From Pseudomonas sp. R5(2019) (lineage in GTDB: Bacteria > Pseudomonadota > Gammaproteobacteria > Pseudomonadales > Pseudomonadaceae): a stretch of 64,000 nt of DNA. The stretch covers positions 17,545 to 81,544 of the forward strand of contig NZ_JAAAMT010000023.1 in assembly GCF_009905435.1 (NCBI RefSeq). The letters run 5' to 3'. Positions 6,677 through 14,420 of the stretch are shown here, piece by piece. The notes below the pieces were generated by a model, which was not told where the DNA came from, searched no databases, and saw only the letters and a program-made list of their open reading frames with translations. Position numbers and translations under genes: made by a program. How positions within the stretch are numbered: position 1 is the stretch's first letter; every line of letters begins with the position of its first letter.

Positions 6677-9600
6677 CTACATTATCTGTCGCCACATGAT
6701 CCGCCGAGAGGCTGCGGCTTCGCTGGCGCCCTTCTCTCGCACCCGCACCACCGTGCCGTTGGACAGGGTGATGGTCTTGTAGTCAACGTAAGGGCTCGTG
6801 GTAGTGGTGGAACTCGAACTGGCGGAGTGGCTGAGAATGCCCGCCAGGTTCGGCACACCTTCACCGAAGTTGATCCCACTGGCCCGGGTGTCGCCGGTGT
6901 TGATGAACCCATCGCCGTTGGTATCGAGCACCGCGTAACTGAGCATCTTGCCCTTTTCCGGGTCGAGCTCGACCAGCTTCCCGGTGCCCGAGCTTTCGCA
7001 AGGGTCAGAGGTATCCACTGCTGCCGTGGTAAAGACGATACGCCCACGGGTGGTCTGCGCCGGGTAGATTACCCGCTCACCCTTGAGCAGGCTGTTGTAA
7101 ACGAGCGGCAGGTACCAGCCTTTCTTGCTGGCCCAGCCCACGTCGTTTTCGCTGGTGGTGATGAACTCGCCGCTGGAGCCGGTGAACACGCCGGTGATCG
7201 ACTGCGCCTGCAACTGGCTCTCGGTGTAGTTGCCAGCGCCGTTGTCGGCGTCCCAGATCGCATAGAACGCCTGGCGAGCGGTCGACAGTTTGTCGACCGC
7301 CTCGTTGAATTTGCCGGTACCGAAGTACACCAGCTTGCCATTGGTGGGATGGTCGAGCAGCAGCGGCTGGGCACTGATCGGCTGATTGACGCCGCCAGAG
7401 GCCGTGAACAACGGCTTGCCGGAGAACGCCAGGCCCCAACTGGTGGTCGATGTCGAGCTCAAGTCGAACTTCCACATCCGCCCCTTGAGATCACCGCCGT
7501 AGGCCGCCTGCACCACGTTCTGGGCATTGACCTTGAGTTTGACCGAGGACAGCCCGTTGTCCTTCTCGGTGGCGTCGATGACGATTTTCTTGATCAGCGA
7601 GCCATCGCGGATGTCGACCACATACAGCGCCGCCACACCGGTGTTGCTGCCATAGCCGTTGCCGATAAAGGCGGCCCAGGTACCGTCGGCCAGTCGGGCC
7701 ACGGCCGGGCGCGAGTAGGCATAACCCAGATCGTTGAAGGCGTTGGCGGCGCTGGCTACATCCGGCGCGCGAATTTCCCACAGCGCCTGGGCAGTGTTCC
7801 CCGCCGTAGCGTCATATAACTGCACCGCATAATAGGCCTTGCCGGCCCCGCCCACCCCGCCCAGCGCCACGGTTTTCCAGGCCGTGTTGGTGCTGCCGAA
7901 CTGGGCGTCGAACACGGCCACCTGGCCGTCGACGGTGAATTTGTGCGACTGGCCGTCTTTGTAATCAACGTCGGAAATCAGGTACAGCGAAGGCAATACC
8001 GTGGAGGGCATGTAGGCGTAGCGGCGGGCACCGTTACTGGCGTTGAGTACTTGCATGAAGCCGTCGTTGGCATTGACCACCAGGCTGCTGGTCATGCCGT
8101 TCTGCTTGGTGGTCAGGTAGCTACTGTAGCTGGTGTCACCCACCAGGTCGCTGGCGGTCTTGTCGCTGGGCAGGGCCGCCACCAGCGGCGAGTTGATGAC
8201 ATCCCCCAGCAGCACGCTGCGCACCTTCAGGCCGGCCTTGTGGGTGCCCTTGGTCCACTCCACCAGATCAGTGGCGCTGATGCCGGTCGGCAGGTTCTGG
8301 CCAAGCACGGTTTTCTGCGCGTCGGAAAAGTTGGCGAACGCCAGGGTGATGGGTTTGTTGGTGTCGGTGCGCCAGGACTGGAAGGTGGTCGAGGTGCTGC
8401 CCGGAACCATGGTGGTGTCGGTGGTCCAGACAGGCGTGCTGGAAGTGGCATTGACGCTGCCGGTGCTGTCGATGGTCAGCGCCTTGATCGTCCCGCGCCA
8501 GTCCTTGGGGTCGTACAGGGTCAGGTAGAAGCGCGTATCGGACTGCAGCGTCGCCGAGCTGGTCGCCCCGCCACCGCCGGAGCCCGCCTTGGCGTTGATG
8601 TCGCCGATGGCCGAGGCCAGTGCCGCGCTCAACGCCGCACTGTCATTGGCCTGGTAATACTGGCCATTGCCGTAGTGGGCGGCATCGGACAGCATGTCGT
8701 TGGACACCGCAAAACCGACGGTGTAGGTGTTCAGGTTCTGCTTCTCGAAGCCGACCCCGTTCCAACTCTTGCCGGCCGCATCGTTGCCGGTCTTGCGCAT
8801 ATCGATATCGAAGCCGAACTTGGCGATGTCGTCCAGGTACAGGGTATCGCCCTCACTGTCACCGCTCGGGTCGGCACCGTCGTTGCTGACTCCATCCCAG
8901 TTCGGCAGCTTGCCGGCCCCGTCCGGGTCATTGCTGGGAAAAGTGCGGTCATAGGTCAGCAAACCGTCGGTAATCACCACCCCGTAGTTTTTCTGGCACC
9001 GGTACTGGATCGGGCTGGTGTAGGTGGAAGGTGTCGAGTTGTAGTACGGAGCCAGCCCTCGGAAATAACGGCTGACGTCGTAGTAGGTTTCGGCCAGCGG
9101 CGTGTTGGCCTCGGCGTCCAGCCCGTTGATGGCGGTGATAAGGGCGTTGTAGTTGGCGTCCGCCTGCGCCTGAGTGACGCTGTTGGGCACCACGGACAGG
9201 TCGGTGATCGGCTTCTGGATGTTGCCCCCCGGGCCCCGGTCGCCGGTCCTGGGCGGGTTGACACTGGCAAGACCCATGCGCAAGCTGCGGTTGTTGTTGA
9301 TCAGGGTTTTGGACACCTCACGGGCGACGTTGATCCGGTAGTCGTTGGGGATGGAGCCTGTGGTGTAATCCCGGTTGACGCCGCCCGACAGCGTTACCAG
9401 ATAGGACAGATAATCAGCGGTATAGCGGGTAGCACCGCTTCCGACAGGGTCGGGCAATTTCAGGCAGACGCGGGACAACAGCCCCCGATAGAACCCTACC
9501 CAACCACTCGAGCAACCACCACGGTTCAGGCTCGACAGCGAAATGTTGCCACCCTCCAGCGAGTCGCCAGACAAACAGCTTGTGCTGGAACTGCAGTTGG

Positions 9601-9808
9601 ACACCGACACGCGACTGACATCCGGATCAAATCCGGTAGCCCAAACGATGTTGTACATACTCCCGGAGTTATCCACCAACAACATCACATTGGGCGCTAC
9701 CGCCGCCGCACTCAGCAGCGGCGATTCGGAAGGTGTGAAGGCATAGACCGGTGCGCTCAGGTAGAGCCCCAGCCCGATACCGGCGAGCAGTCCCTTAATA
9801 CTTCGCAT
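6677..9808 (-). CDS. pilY1: Type IV pilus tip adhesin / biogenesis factor PilY1
   Basis: PilY1 caps the type IV pilus and acts in surface sensing and retraction control. The 1043-residue product has a signal peptide (MRSIKGLLAGIGLGLYLSAPVYA), then a von Willebrand A-like region with the MIDAS motif in VMLLVDNSGSMYN (about residue 45). The C-terminal half is a PQQ-type beta-propeller (VNANDGFMQVLNASNG, GGDLKGRMWKFDLSS). The known calcium loop is present as DTNGDGFINTGD near the C-terminus. It is somewhat shorter than the roughly 1160-residue P. aeruginosa protein. ATG 9808 overlaps the pilX end by 14 nt. An in-frame upstream extension lacks a signal peptide. Confidence 0.93.
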   Translation of the reverse strand: MRSIKGLLAGIGLGLYLSAPVYAFTPSESPLLSAAAVAPNVMLLVDNSGSMYNIVWATGFDPDVSRVSVSNCSSSTSCLSGDSLEGGNISLSSLNRGGCSSGWVGFYRGLLSRVCLKLPDPVGSGATRYTADYLSYLVTLSGGVNRDYTTGSIPNDYRINVAREVSKTLINNNRSLRMGLASVNPPRTGDRGPGGNIQKPITDLSVVPNSVTQAQADANYNALITAINGLDAEANTPLAETYYDVSRYFRGLAPYYNSTPSTYTSPIQYRCQKNYGVVITDGLLTYDRTFPSNDPDGAGKLPNWDGVSNDGADPSGDSEGDTLYLDDIAKFGFDIDMRKTGNDAAGKSWNGVGFEKQNLNTYTVGFAVSNDMLSDAAHYGNGQYYQANDSAALSAALASAIGDINAKAGSGGGGATSSATLQSDTRFYLTLYDPKDWRGTIKALTIDSTGSVNATSSTPVWTTDTTMVPGSTSTTFQSWRTDTNKPITLAFANFSDAQKTVLGQNLPTGISATDLVEWTKGTHKAGLKVRSVLLGDVINSPLVAALPSDKTASDLVGDTSYSSYLTTKQNGMTSSLVVNANDGFMQVLNASNGARRYAYMPSTVLPSLYLISDVDYKDGQSHKFTVDGQVAVFDAQFGSTNTAWKTVALGGVGGAGKAYYAVQLYDATAGNTAQALWEIRAPDVASAANAFNDLGYAYSRPAVARLADGTWAAFIGNGYGSNTGVAALYVVDIRDGSLIKKIVIDATEKDNGLSSVKLKVNAQNVVQAAYGGDLKGRMWKFDLSSTSTTSWGLAFSGKPLFTASGGVNQPISAQPLLLDHPTNGKLVYFGTGKFNEAVDKLSTARQAFYAIWDADNGAGNYTESQLQAQSITGVFTGSSGEFITTSENDVGWASKKGWYLPLVYNSLLKGERVIYPAQTTRGRIVFTTAAVDTSDPCESSGTGKLVELDPEKGKMLSYAVLDTNGDGFINTGDTRASGINFGEGVPNLAGILSHSASSSSTTTTSPYVDYKTITLSNGTVVRVREKGASEAAASRRIMWRQIM

Positions 9809-10280
9809 ACACACTCTCCAGCACCGAGCGCGAATTGCCTTGCAGCCCCACCGCCGTGACCCGGTACAAGGTCGCCGCCGAGCCTGTGGGTACATGCACC
9901 GCCGTAGCGGTCGTTCCAATGTTCTGAATCATGTAGAAGCCACTATTGGCGGCGACCCAGGCCACCCCCGAGCTTTGCCCGGTGCCGCTGTAGACACCGG
10001 CTGCGGTGACCTTCACCGACTCCGGCGGCGGCAGGCAATAGCTGCACAGCGCGAGCGTGAAGGTACCGGCCTGAACCGCGGTCTCTCCTGCCCGCAGGGC
10101 CGCTTCGGCGATCTGGAAGGATTCATTGCGCTGCTTGACGCTGCCGGCCATTTTTTCCTGCAGGGTGGCGCTCTGCATCGACGAAAGACCGATCAAGGTG
10201 AGCAACAACAAAAAGATCAGGCTGACTACCAGGGCCATGCCCTGTTGGTGCTTCTGCCCGCGCCAGTGACTGCTGTTCAT
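9795..10280 (-). CDS. pilX: Type IV minor pilin PilX
   Basis: A 161-residue PilX: a short basic leader (MNSSHWRGQKHQQG) followed by MALVVSLIFLLLLTLIGLSS. This is the PilX-type N-terminal helix, which lacks the usual FTLIE and has Met at +1. The motif QNESF-like KQRNESFQIAEAALRAGE follows, as in PilX proteins. ATG 10280 places the helix correctly. It overlaps pilY1 by 14 nt and lies 10 nt behind pilW, so it is co-transcribed with both. It belongs to the tip-priming complex with FimU, PilV, PilW, PilE and PilY1. Confidence 0.9.
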   Translation of the reverse strand: MNSSHWRGQKHQQGMALVVSLIFLLLLTLIGLSSMQSATLQEKMAGSVKQRNESFQIAEAALRAGETAVQAGTFTLALCSYCLPPPESVKVTAAGVYSGTGQSSGVAWVAANSGFYMIQNIGTTATAVHVPTGSAATLYRVTAVGLQGNSRSVLESVYAKY

Positions 10281-10290
10281 GGGCAAGCCT

Positions 10291-11007
10291 CTACTTGAGC
10301 CGGTTGCGAAGGGATGCAACGACGTTATAGGTCTGGTCCGCCACACGAGCATTCGGATCTCTGAGGGTCAGGCTCAACCGTACGCTGCGAATGGTCGCCG
10401 CGTTGCTCGGCGTGGTGGAGTAGCTGGACACCGCATTGTCGGTGGCGGTACTGGCAATGCCGAACGAGATCGCCATCGACGCAACGTTGTCCACCAGCAC
10501 CTGCTTATTGGTATCAGCGCCGAGTTTCAGCTGGTTGTTTTCCACGGTGTAGACCACCTTGCGCAGCGGCAGGGCAATTTGCCCTGCCCCGGGTGTCTGT
10601 GCCTCCCGGTAGGCACGAGCAAAGGTCACGCAGTCAGTGACCACCGTATAGCTCGGCGTGCTGCCGCTGCTGCCAACGTCGGCGGTAATGAACGTCAGCG
10701 TCTGGGTGCTGCCATCGGATGCGCGGGCGAAGGTGATCGGGTTGCTGAATTCGGTCGCGATCGATGCATCGGCGTAGGTCATGGAACTGGTGGTCAGGCA
10801 GCCAAACATCCCGACCATGCGCAGTTCCTGAATCATCTTGCTAAAGGCAAACCGAGCATCTTCCTGCAAGCGTGCCGAGGCGTTCTGGGCCAGGTAAGTG
10901 TTCTTGGCGGCAATGAAAATCTGGGTGATGCCGAGCACCACGATCAGCCCCAGCAGCATCGCCACCATCACTTCCACCAGGCCGAAACCGCGTGAGCGTC
11001 GTTTCAT
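10291..11007 (-). CDS. pilW: Type IV minor pilin PilW
   Basis: A 238-residue PilW. The leader MKRRSRG precedes FGLVEVMVAMLLGLIVVLGI, a prepilin helix with Glu at +5. The region continues with IFIAAKNTYLAQNASARLQEDARFAF, a conserved PilW segment, and GMFGCL with a conserved Cys. The start overlaps the pilV stop as ATGA. PilW is part of the minor-pilin initiation complex; in P. aeruginosa PilW, PilX and PilY1 also feed surface contact into c-di-GMP signalling, so the c-di-GMP proteins MorA and PilZ elsewhere in this window are possible partners. Confidence 0.92.
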   Translation of the reverse strand: MKRRSRGFGLVEVMVAMLLGLIVVLGITQIFIAAKNTYLAQNASARLQEDARFAFSKMIQELRMVGMFGCLTTSSMTYADASIATEFSNPITFARASDGSTQTLTFITADVGSSGSTPSYTVVTDCVTFARAYREAQTPGAGQIALPLRKVVYTVENNQLKLGADTNKQVLVDNVASMAISFGIASTATDNAVSSYSTTPSNAATIRSVRLSLTLRDPNARVADQTYNVVASLRNRLK

Positions 11008-11450
11008 GGCGTCACCGCCACCGGGTCGACCGCTACCCGGCTGGCCAGCGTGAAGGTCTGGGTGCCTCCGCCCGCGCGGCTGTCATCCCAGGTGATGGTG
11101 ATGGTCACCAACCGGTTGACCACCGTGATCCGCCCGGTTGCCGTTGTGCCGGCAAAATGGTTGATGTTGGTCTTGAAGTCATAGAAGTCCTGCTGGCGCG
11201 CATCGCTGCCGGTGGCGCTTGAAGGCGCGGCGGAAAGACCGGTGAGGCTGTAGTCGACATCAGGGTTGGCACGGATACGGTCCATCATGTCGTAGGCAAT
11301 GAACGTGGCCTGACTGCTCATCAATGAGCTGTCGGTGTATTTCAGGGCATTGAGCTGAATGGCGGCCGCACCCAGCAGGCCGATCGCGAGGATGAACATC
11401 GCCACCAGCACTTCGATCAGTGTCCCCCCCCGCTGCCTTGCTCCCTGCAT
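11004..11450 (-). CDS. pilV: Type IV minor pilin PilV
   Basis: A 148-residue PilV: leader MQGARQRGG, then TLIEVLVAMFILAIGLLGAA, with the cleavage-site Gly and Glu +5. The following segment QLNALKYTDSSLMSSQATFIAYDMMDRIRANP is the standard PilV signature. ATG 11450 is preferred to TTG 11456; it overlaps the fimU stop by one base (TGATG). It overlaps pilW by four. The protein is a normal length for the family and belongs to the pilus-tip operon. Confidence 0.9.
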   Translation of the reverse strand: MQGARQRGGTLIEVLVAMFILAIGLLGAAAIQLNALKYTDSSLMSSQATFIAYDMMDRIRANPDVDYSLTGLSAAPSSATGSDARQQDFYDFKTNINHFAGTTATGRITVVNRLVTITITWDDSRAGGGTQTFTLASRVAVDPVAVTP

Positions 11451-11914
11451 CAGCAACTGCCTCCCTGCACGATGCGGCCATTCAAGCAGATAGTCAGGGT
11501 TCGGGTCACGGTGCCCAAGGTATACGTAAGTGTCAAAGCGCTCGACGGCGCGGCCAAACCGCCGAAATTATTGAAGTCGATCGCTGTGATGCTACCCGCG
11601 TTGAGCGTCGCCCCGCTGGTCATGGCCGGCACCACGCGCAAGGTGGTGGCGGTGTCGGCCACGGTGACGGCTTTCAGTTCAGTGTTCCAGGCCGCCCCGG
11701 AGGTCGCGGGGGCGATGCGCAGGCTGGTACCACGATCGATGGCCTCAAGCCGCGCGTAATGGAGCGCACGGGTAAGTTCACTCAGTTCCGCATCGGCGCG
11801 GTTGCGCTGGATCAGGCCGCTATAGGCGGGGATGACCATGGTTGCCAGGATCGTGATGAAGATCACGACCAGCAACAATTCAACCAGGGAAAAGCCCCGG
11901 CAATCCTTGCGCAT
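11450..11914 (-). CDS. fimU: Type IV minor pilin FimU (GspH/FimT family)
   Basis: A 154-residue pseudopilin: MRKDCRG leader, helix FSLVELLLVVIFITILATMV with Glu +5, then a GspH-type globular domain (ADAELSELTRALHYARLEAIDRGTSLRI) and a C-terminal Cys pair (ICLNGRIVQGGSC). ATG 11914 is used because the frame upstream (33 codons) has no pilin features. It is the first gene of the minor-pilin operon. A -10-like TATAGT lies at 11940-11945 on this strand, and the divergent fimT-like gene starts 79 bp away, so the short gap must hold both promoters. Confidence 0.88.
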   Translation of the reverse strand: MRKDCRGFSLVELLLVVIFITILATMVIPAYSGLIQRNRADAELSELTRALHYARLEAIDRGTSLRIAPATSGAAWNTELKAVTVADTATTLRVVPAMTSGATLNAGSITAIDFNNFGGLAAPSSALTLTYTLGTVTRTLTICLNGRIVQGGSC

Positions 11915-11993
11915 CACACATCTCTCGCTGGAAAACTGAACTATAAACAGCGGCGCAGCTGGTTTTTCGGGCACCTTCCAGGGAGGAAAGTTC

Positions 11994-12536
11994 ATGAGAC
12001 AGAATGGCATTACTTTGATCGAATTGCTCAGCGCCTTGGCCTTGATTGCTATCTTGGTCCATCTAAGTGCGCCAGCGTTCCGTAAGCTGGTCGAATCTGC
12101 GCAACGTCAGGAGATGGCAAAGCAGCTGGCCAGTGGCTTGCGCATGGCGCGCAGCGAGGCGATGGTACGCCATGAGCGGGTGATCGTGCAGGCGATCGGG
12201 GAGGACTGGAGCAACGGCTGGAGAATCATCGTCGATGCCAGCGGAAAGGGGCATGAGGATGTGGATAACCCGGTTCTGCTGGAGTATGGAACCCGCAGCC
12301 GTGTGCCGGTGATCGGCAATCATCACCTGAAGGTCAACGTTCAATTCAGCAGTTTGGGTGAACCGTTGGGGAGTAAGGGATACCAGCTTGGCACCCTGCA
12401 TATCTGCGCCAAACGCGAGCCGGTCAGCCACTACCAAGTGGTACTGGCCAAGACCGGCCGCATCAGCCTGCGCTCGAACACGGACGAGCAGCCCCTGTGC
12501 GAGCGCCGAGGGTCAAAGCAGGGAGCGAACGCGTAG
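11994..12536 (+). CDS. fimT: FimT-like GspH-family pseudopilin
   Basis: A 180-residue pseudopilin divergent from fimU. The leader MRQNG precedes ITLIELLSALALIAILVHLS, with Glu at +5. A GspH-type domain follows: EMAKQLASGLRMARSEAMVRHERVIVQ, then a Cys pair (LHICAKREP, QPLCERRG). FimT in P. aeruginosa sits in the same place (between ispH and fimU); FimT of some naturally competent bacteria binds DNA through a basic C-terminus. The C-terminus here is moderately basic (RRGSKQGANA). A GGAGG ribosome binding site precedes ATG 11994. The 3' end overlaps the convergent ispH by 24 bp. Whether it functions in pili or in DNA uptake is open. Confidence 0.82.
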   Translation: MRQNGITLIELLSALALIAILVHLSAPAFRKLVESAQRQEMAKQLASGLRMARSEAMVRHERVIVQAIGEDWSNGWRIIVDASGKGHEDVDNPVLLEYGTRSRVPVIGNHHLKVNVQFSSLGEPLGSKGYQLGTLHICAKREPVSHYQVVLAKTGRISLRSNTDEQPLCERRGSKQGANA

Positions 12537-13460
12537 TTCCTTGGGCATGGAGAACGTGATGTTCTCCTCGCGGCCGGCCAATTCATCGGCACCGGTCGCA
12601 CCCCAGGCTTGCAACTGCTGGATCACGCCACGCACCAGCACCTCAGGCGCCGAAGCCCCTGCGGTGATGCCGATGCGCTCGACACCGTCGAACCAGCTGC
12701 GCTGCATGTCTTCGGCACCGTCGATCAGGTAGGCCGGGGTGGCCATGCGTTCGGCCAGCTCACGCAGGCGGTTGGAGTTGGAGCTGTTGGGGCTGCCGAC
12801 CACCAGAACCACATCGCACTCGTTGGCCAGTTGCTTGACCGCGTCCTGGCGGTTCTGGGTGGCGTAGCAGATGTCGTCCTTGCGCGGCCCACCGATGCTT
12901 GGGAAGCGCGAACGCAGTGCGTCGATCACGCGGCTGGTGTCGTCCATCGACAAGGTGGTCTGGGTCACGAAGGCCAGGGCTTCCGGGTTTTTGACCTGCA
13001 GGTTGGCAACATCTTCCTCATCTTCGACCAGGTAGATGGCGCCGCCATTGCTGGCGTCGTACTGGCCCATGGTGCCTTCGACTTCCGGGTGCCCGGCATG
13101 GCCGATCAGGATGCATTCGCGGCCATCGCGGCTATAGCGGGCGACCTCGATATGCACCTTGGTCACCAATGGGCAGGTCGCATCGAACACCTTCAAGCCA
13201 CGCCCGGCCGCTTCCTGGCGAACGGCCTGGGACACACCGTGGGCACTGAAAATGACGATGACATCGTCCGGCACCTGTTCCAGTTCCTCGACGAAGATCG
13301 CCCCGCGCGCGCGCAGGTCTTCGACCACGAACTTGTTGTGAACCACTTCGTGGCGCACATAGATCGGCGGGCCGAAGACTTCCAGCGCGCGGTTGACGAT
13401 TTCGATCGCCCGGTCCACGCCTGCACAGAAGCCACGAGGGTTGGCGAGTTTGATTTGCAT
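12513..13460 (-). CDS. ispH: 4-hydroxy-3-methylbut-2-enyl diphosphate reductase IspH (LytB)
   Basis: IspH carries out the last step of the MEP isoprenoid pathway, reducing HMBPP to IPP and DMAPP with a [4Fe-4S] cluster. The 315-residue product shows the three cluster cysteines in ANPRGFCAGVDRA, FDATCPLVTKVH and DSSNS-preceding region (VVGSPNSSNSNRL follows DICYATQNRQ). Proton-relay Glu is in GHPEVEGTMGQ. ATG 13460 is used (MQIKLANPRGFCAG); a start six codons upstream is less typical. It is the last gene of ribF-ileS-lspA-fkpB-ispH, 14 nt behind fkpB. The end overlaps the convergent fimT-like gene. Confidence 0.97.
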   Translation of the reverse strand: MQIKLANPRGFCAGVDRAIEIVNRALEVFGPPIYVRHEVVHNKFVVEDLRARGAIFVEELEQVPDDVIVIFSAHGVSQAVRQEAAGRGLKVFDATCPLVTKVHIEVARYSRDGRECILIGHAGHPEVEGTMGQYDASNGGAIYLVEDEEDVANLQVKNPEALAFVTQTTLSMDDTSRVIDALRSRFPSIGGPRKDDICYATQNRQDAVKQLANECDVVLVVGSPNSSNSNRLRELAERMATPAYLIDGAEDMQRSWFDGVERIGITAGASAPEVLVRGVIQQLQAWGATGADELAGREENITFSMPKELRVRSLL

Positions 13461-13474
13461 GCGGGACTCCTGGC

Positions 13475-13912
13475 TCAAAGCGCCTTTACGTCGATGATGT
13501 CGACTTCAAACGTCAAGGTCTTGCCGGCCAGCGGATGGTTGAAGTCGATGGTCACTTGCGCGTCATCGAACGCCTTGACCACACCCGGAAGCTCGGTGTT
13601 GGCTGCATCGTTGAAAATCACCAGCAAGCCTTCGGACAAGTCCATGCCGTCGAACTGCGAACGCGGCATGATCTGCACGTTCTGCGGGTTTGGCTGGCCG
13701 AAGGCGTTTTCTGGCGGCACGGTGACGCTGCGTTTATCGCCAGCCTTGAAGCCGAAGATCGCTGCTTCAAAACCTGGCAACAGGTTGCCATCGCCCACTT
13801 TGAACACCGCCGGCGCCTTCTCGAAGGTGCTGTCGACGGTGTCGCCGTTTTCCAGATGCAAGGCGAAGTGCAGGGTCACTTCGGTGTTCTGGCCGATACG
13901 CGGCTCAGTCAT
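13475..13912 (-). CDS. fkpB: FKBP-type peptidyl-prolyl isomerase FkpB (SlpA)
   Basis: A 145-residue SlpA-type FKBP prolyl isomerase and chaperone. The FKBP fold opens with TEVTLHFALHLENGDTVDSTFEKAP. The inserted IF (chaperone) domain includes FGQPNPQNVQIMPRSQFDG, and the FKBP fold resumes as VTIDFNHPLAGKTLTFEVDII. It is cytoplasmic, with no signal peptide. It overlaps lspA by 8 nt and lies in the classic ileS-lspA-fkpB-ispH order found in E. coli, so co-translation is likely. Confidence 0.93.
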   Translation of the reverse strand: MTEPRIGQNTEVTLHFALHLENGDTVDSTFEKAPAVFKVGDGNLLPGFEAAIFGFKAGDKRSVTVPPENAFGQPNPQNVQIMPRSQFDGMDLSEGLLVIFNDAANTELPGVVKAFDDAQVTIDFNHPLAGKTLTFEVDIIDVKAL

Positions 13913-14420
13913 GGACGGGTTCTCCGGACTTCTTACTCTTGAACATATCCAGTGCCAGCATCACGGCGCCAACGCTGATTGCGCTGTCGGCCAGGTTGAA
14001 CGCCGGGAAATACCAGCGGTTCTGCCAGTGCACCAGAATGAAATCGATCACGTGGCCAAGCACGATACGGTCGTACAGGTTGCCCAGCGCGCCGCCCAGC
14101 ACCAGGGCCAGGGCGACGGCCAGCCAGGTCTCGTTGCGCCCCAGGCGCTTGAGCCAGACGACCAGCACCGCACTGACCACCAAGGCGATCAGGGCGAACA
14201 GCCAGCGCTGCCAGCCGGAGCTGTCAGCCAGGAAGCTGAACGCCGCACCGGTGTTGTAGGCCAGCGTCCAGCTGAAGTAGTCGGGGATGACCACAATCTG
14301 CTGGTACAGGCTTAGCGTGCCTTCAAAGTAGAACTTGCTGGCCTGGTCGAGGACCAGGACCAGCAAGCTCAGCCAGAGCCAGCTCAGGCGCCCGAAGCGC
14401 CCGGCAGCAGGGTTAGGCAT
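13905..14420 (-). CDS. lspA: Lipoprotein signal peptidase LspA
   Basis: LspA cleaves signal peptides of lipoproteins after diacylglycerol modification. The 171-residue protein has four membrane helices and both catalytic aspartates: VLDQASK near the N-terminus belongs to the conserved D(Q)xSK block, and the catalytic pair lies in GALGNLYDRIVLGHVIDFI and FNLADSAI. ATG 14420 overlaps the ileS stop by 8 nt. Substrates encoded in this same window include BamD and the small lipoprotein at 34120. Confidence 0.96.
   Translation of the reverse strand: MPNPAAGRFGRLSWLWLSLLVLVLDQASKFYFEGTLSLYQQIVVIPDYFSWTLAYNTGAAFSFLADSSGWQRWLFALIALVVSAVLVVWLKRLGRNETWLAVALALVLGGALGNLYDRIVLGHVIDFILVHWQNRWYFPAFNLADSAISVGAVMLALDMFKSKKSGEPVHD

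Noticed and set aside
7943..9859. A 638-codon open frame antisense to pilY1
   Set aside because: Shadows the pilY1 coding frame, which has signal peptide, MIDAS and calcium loop.
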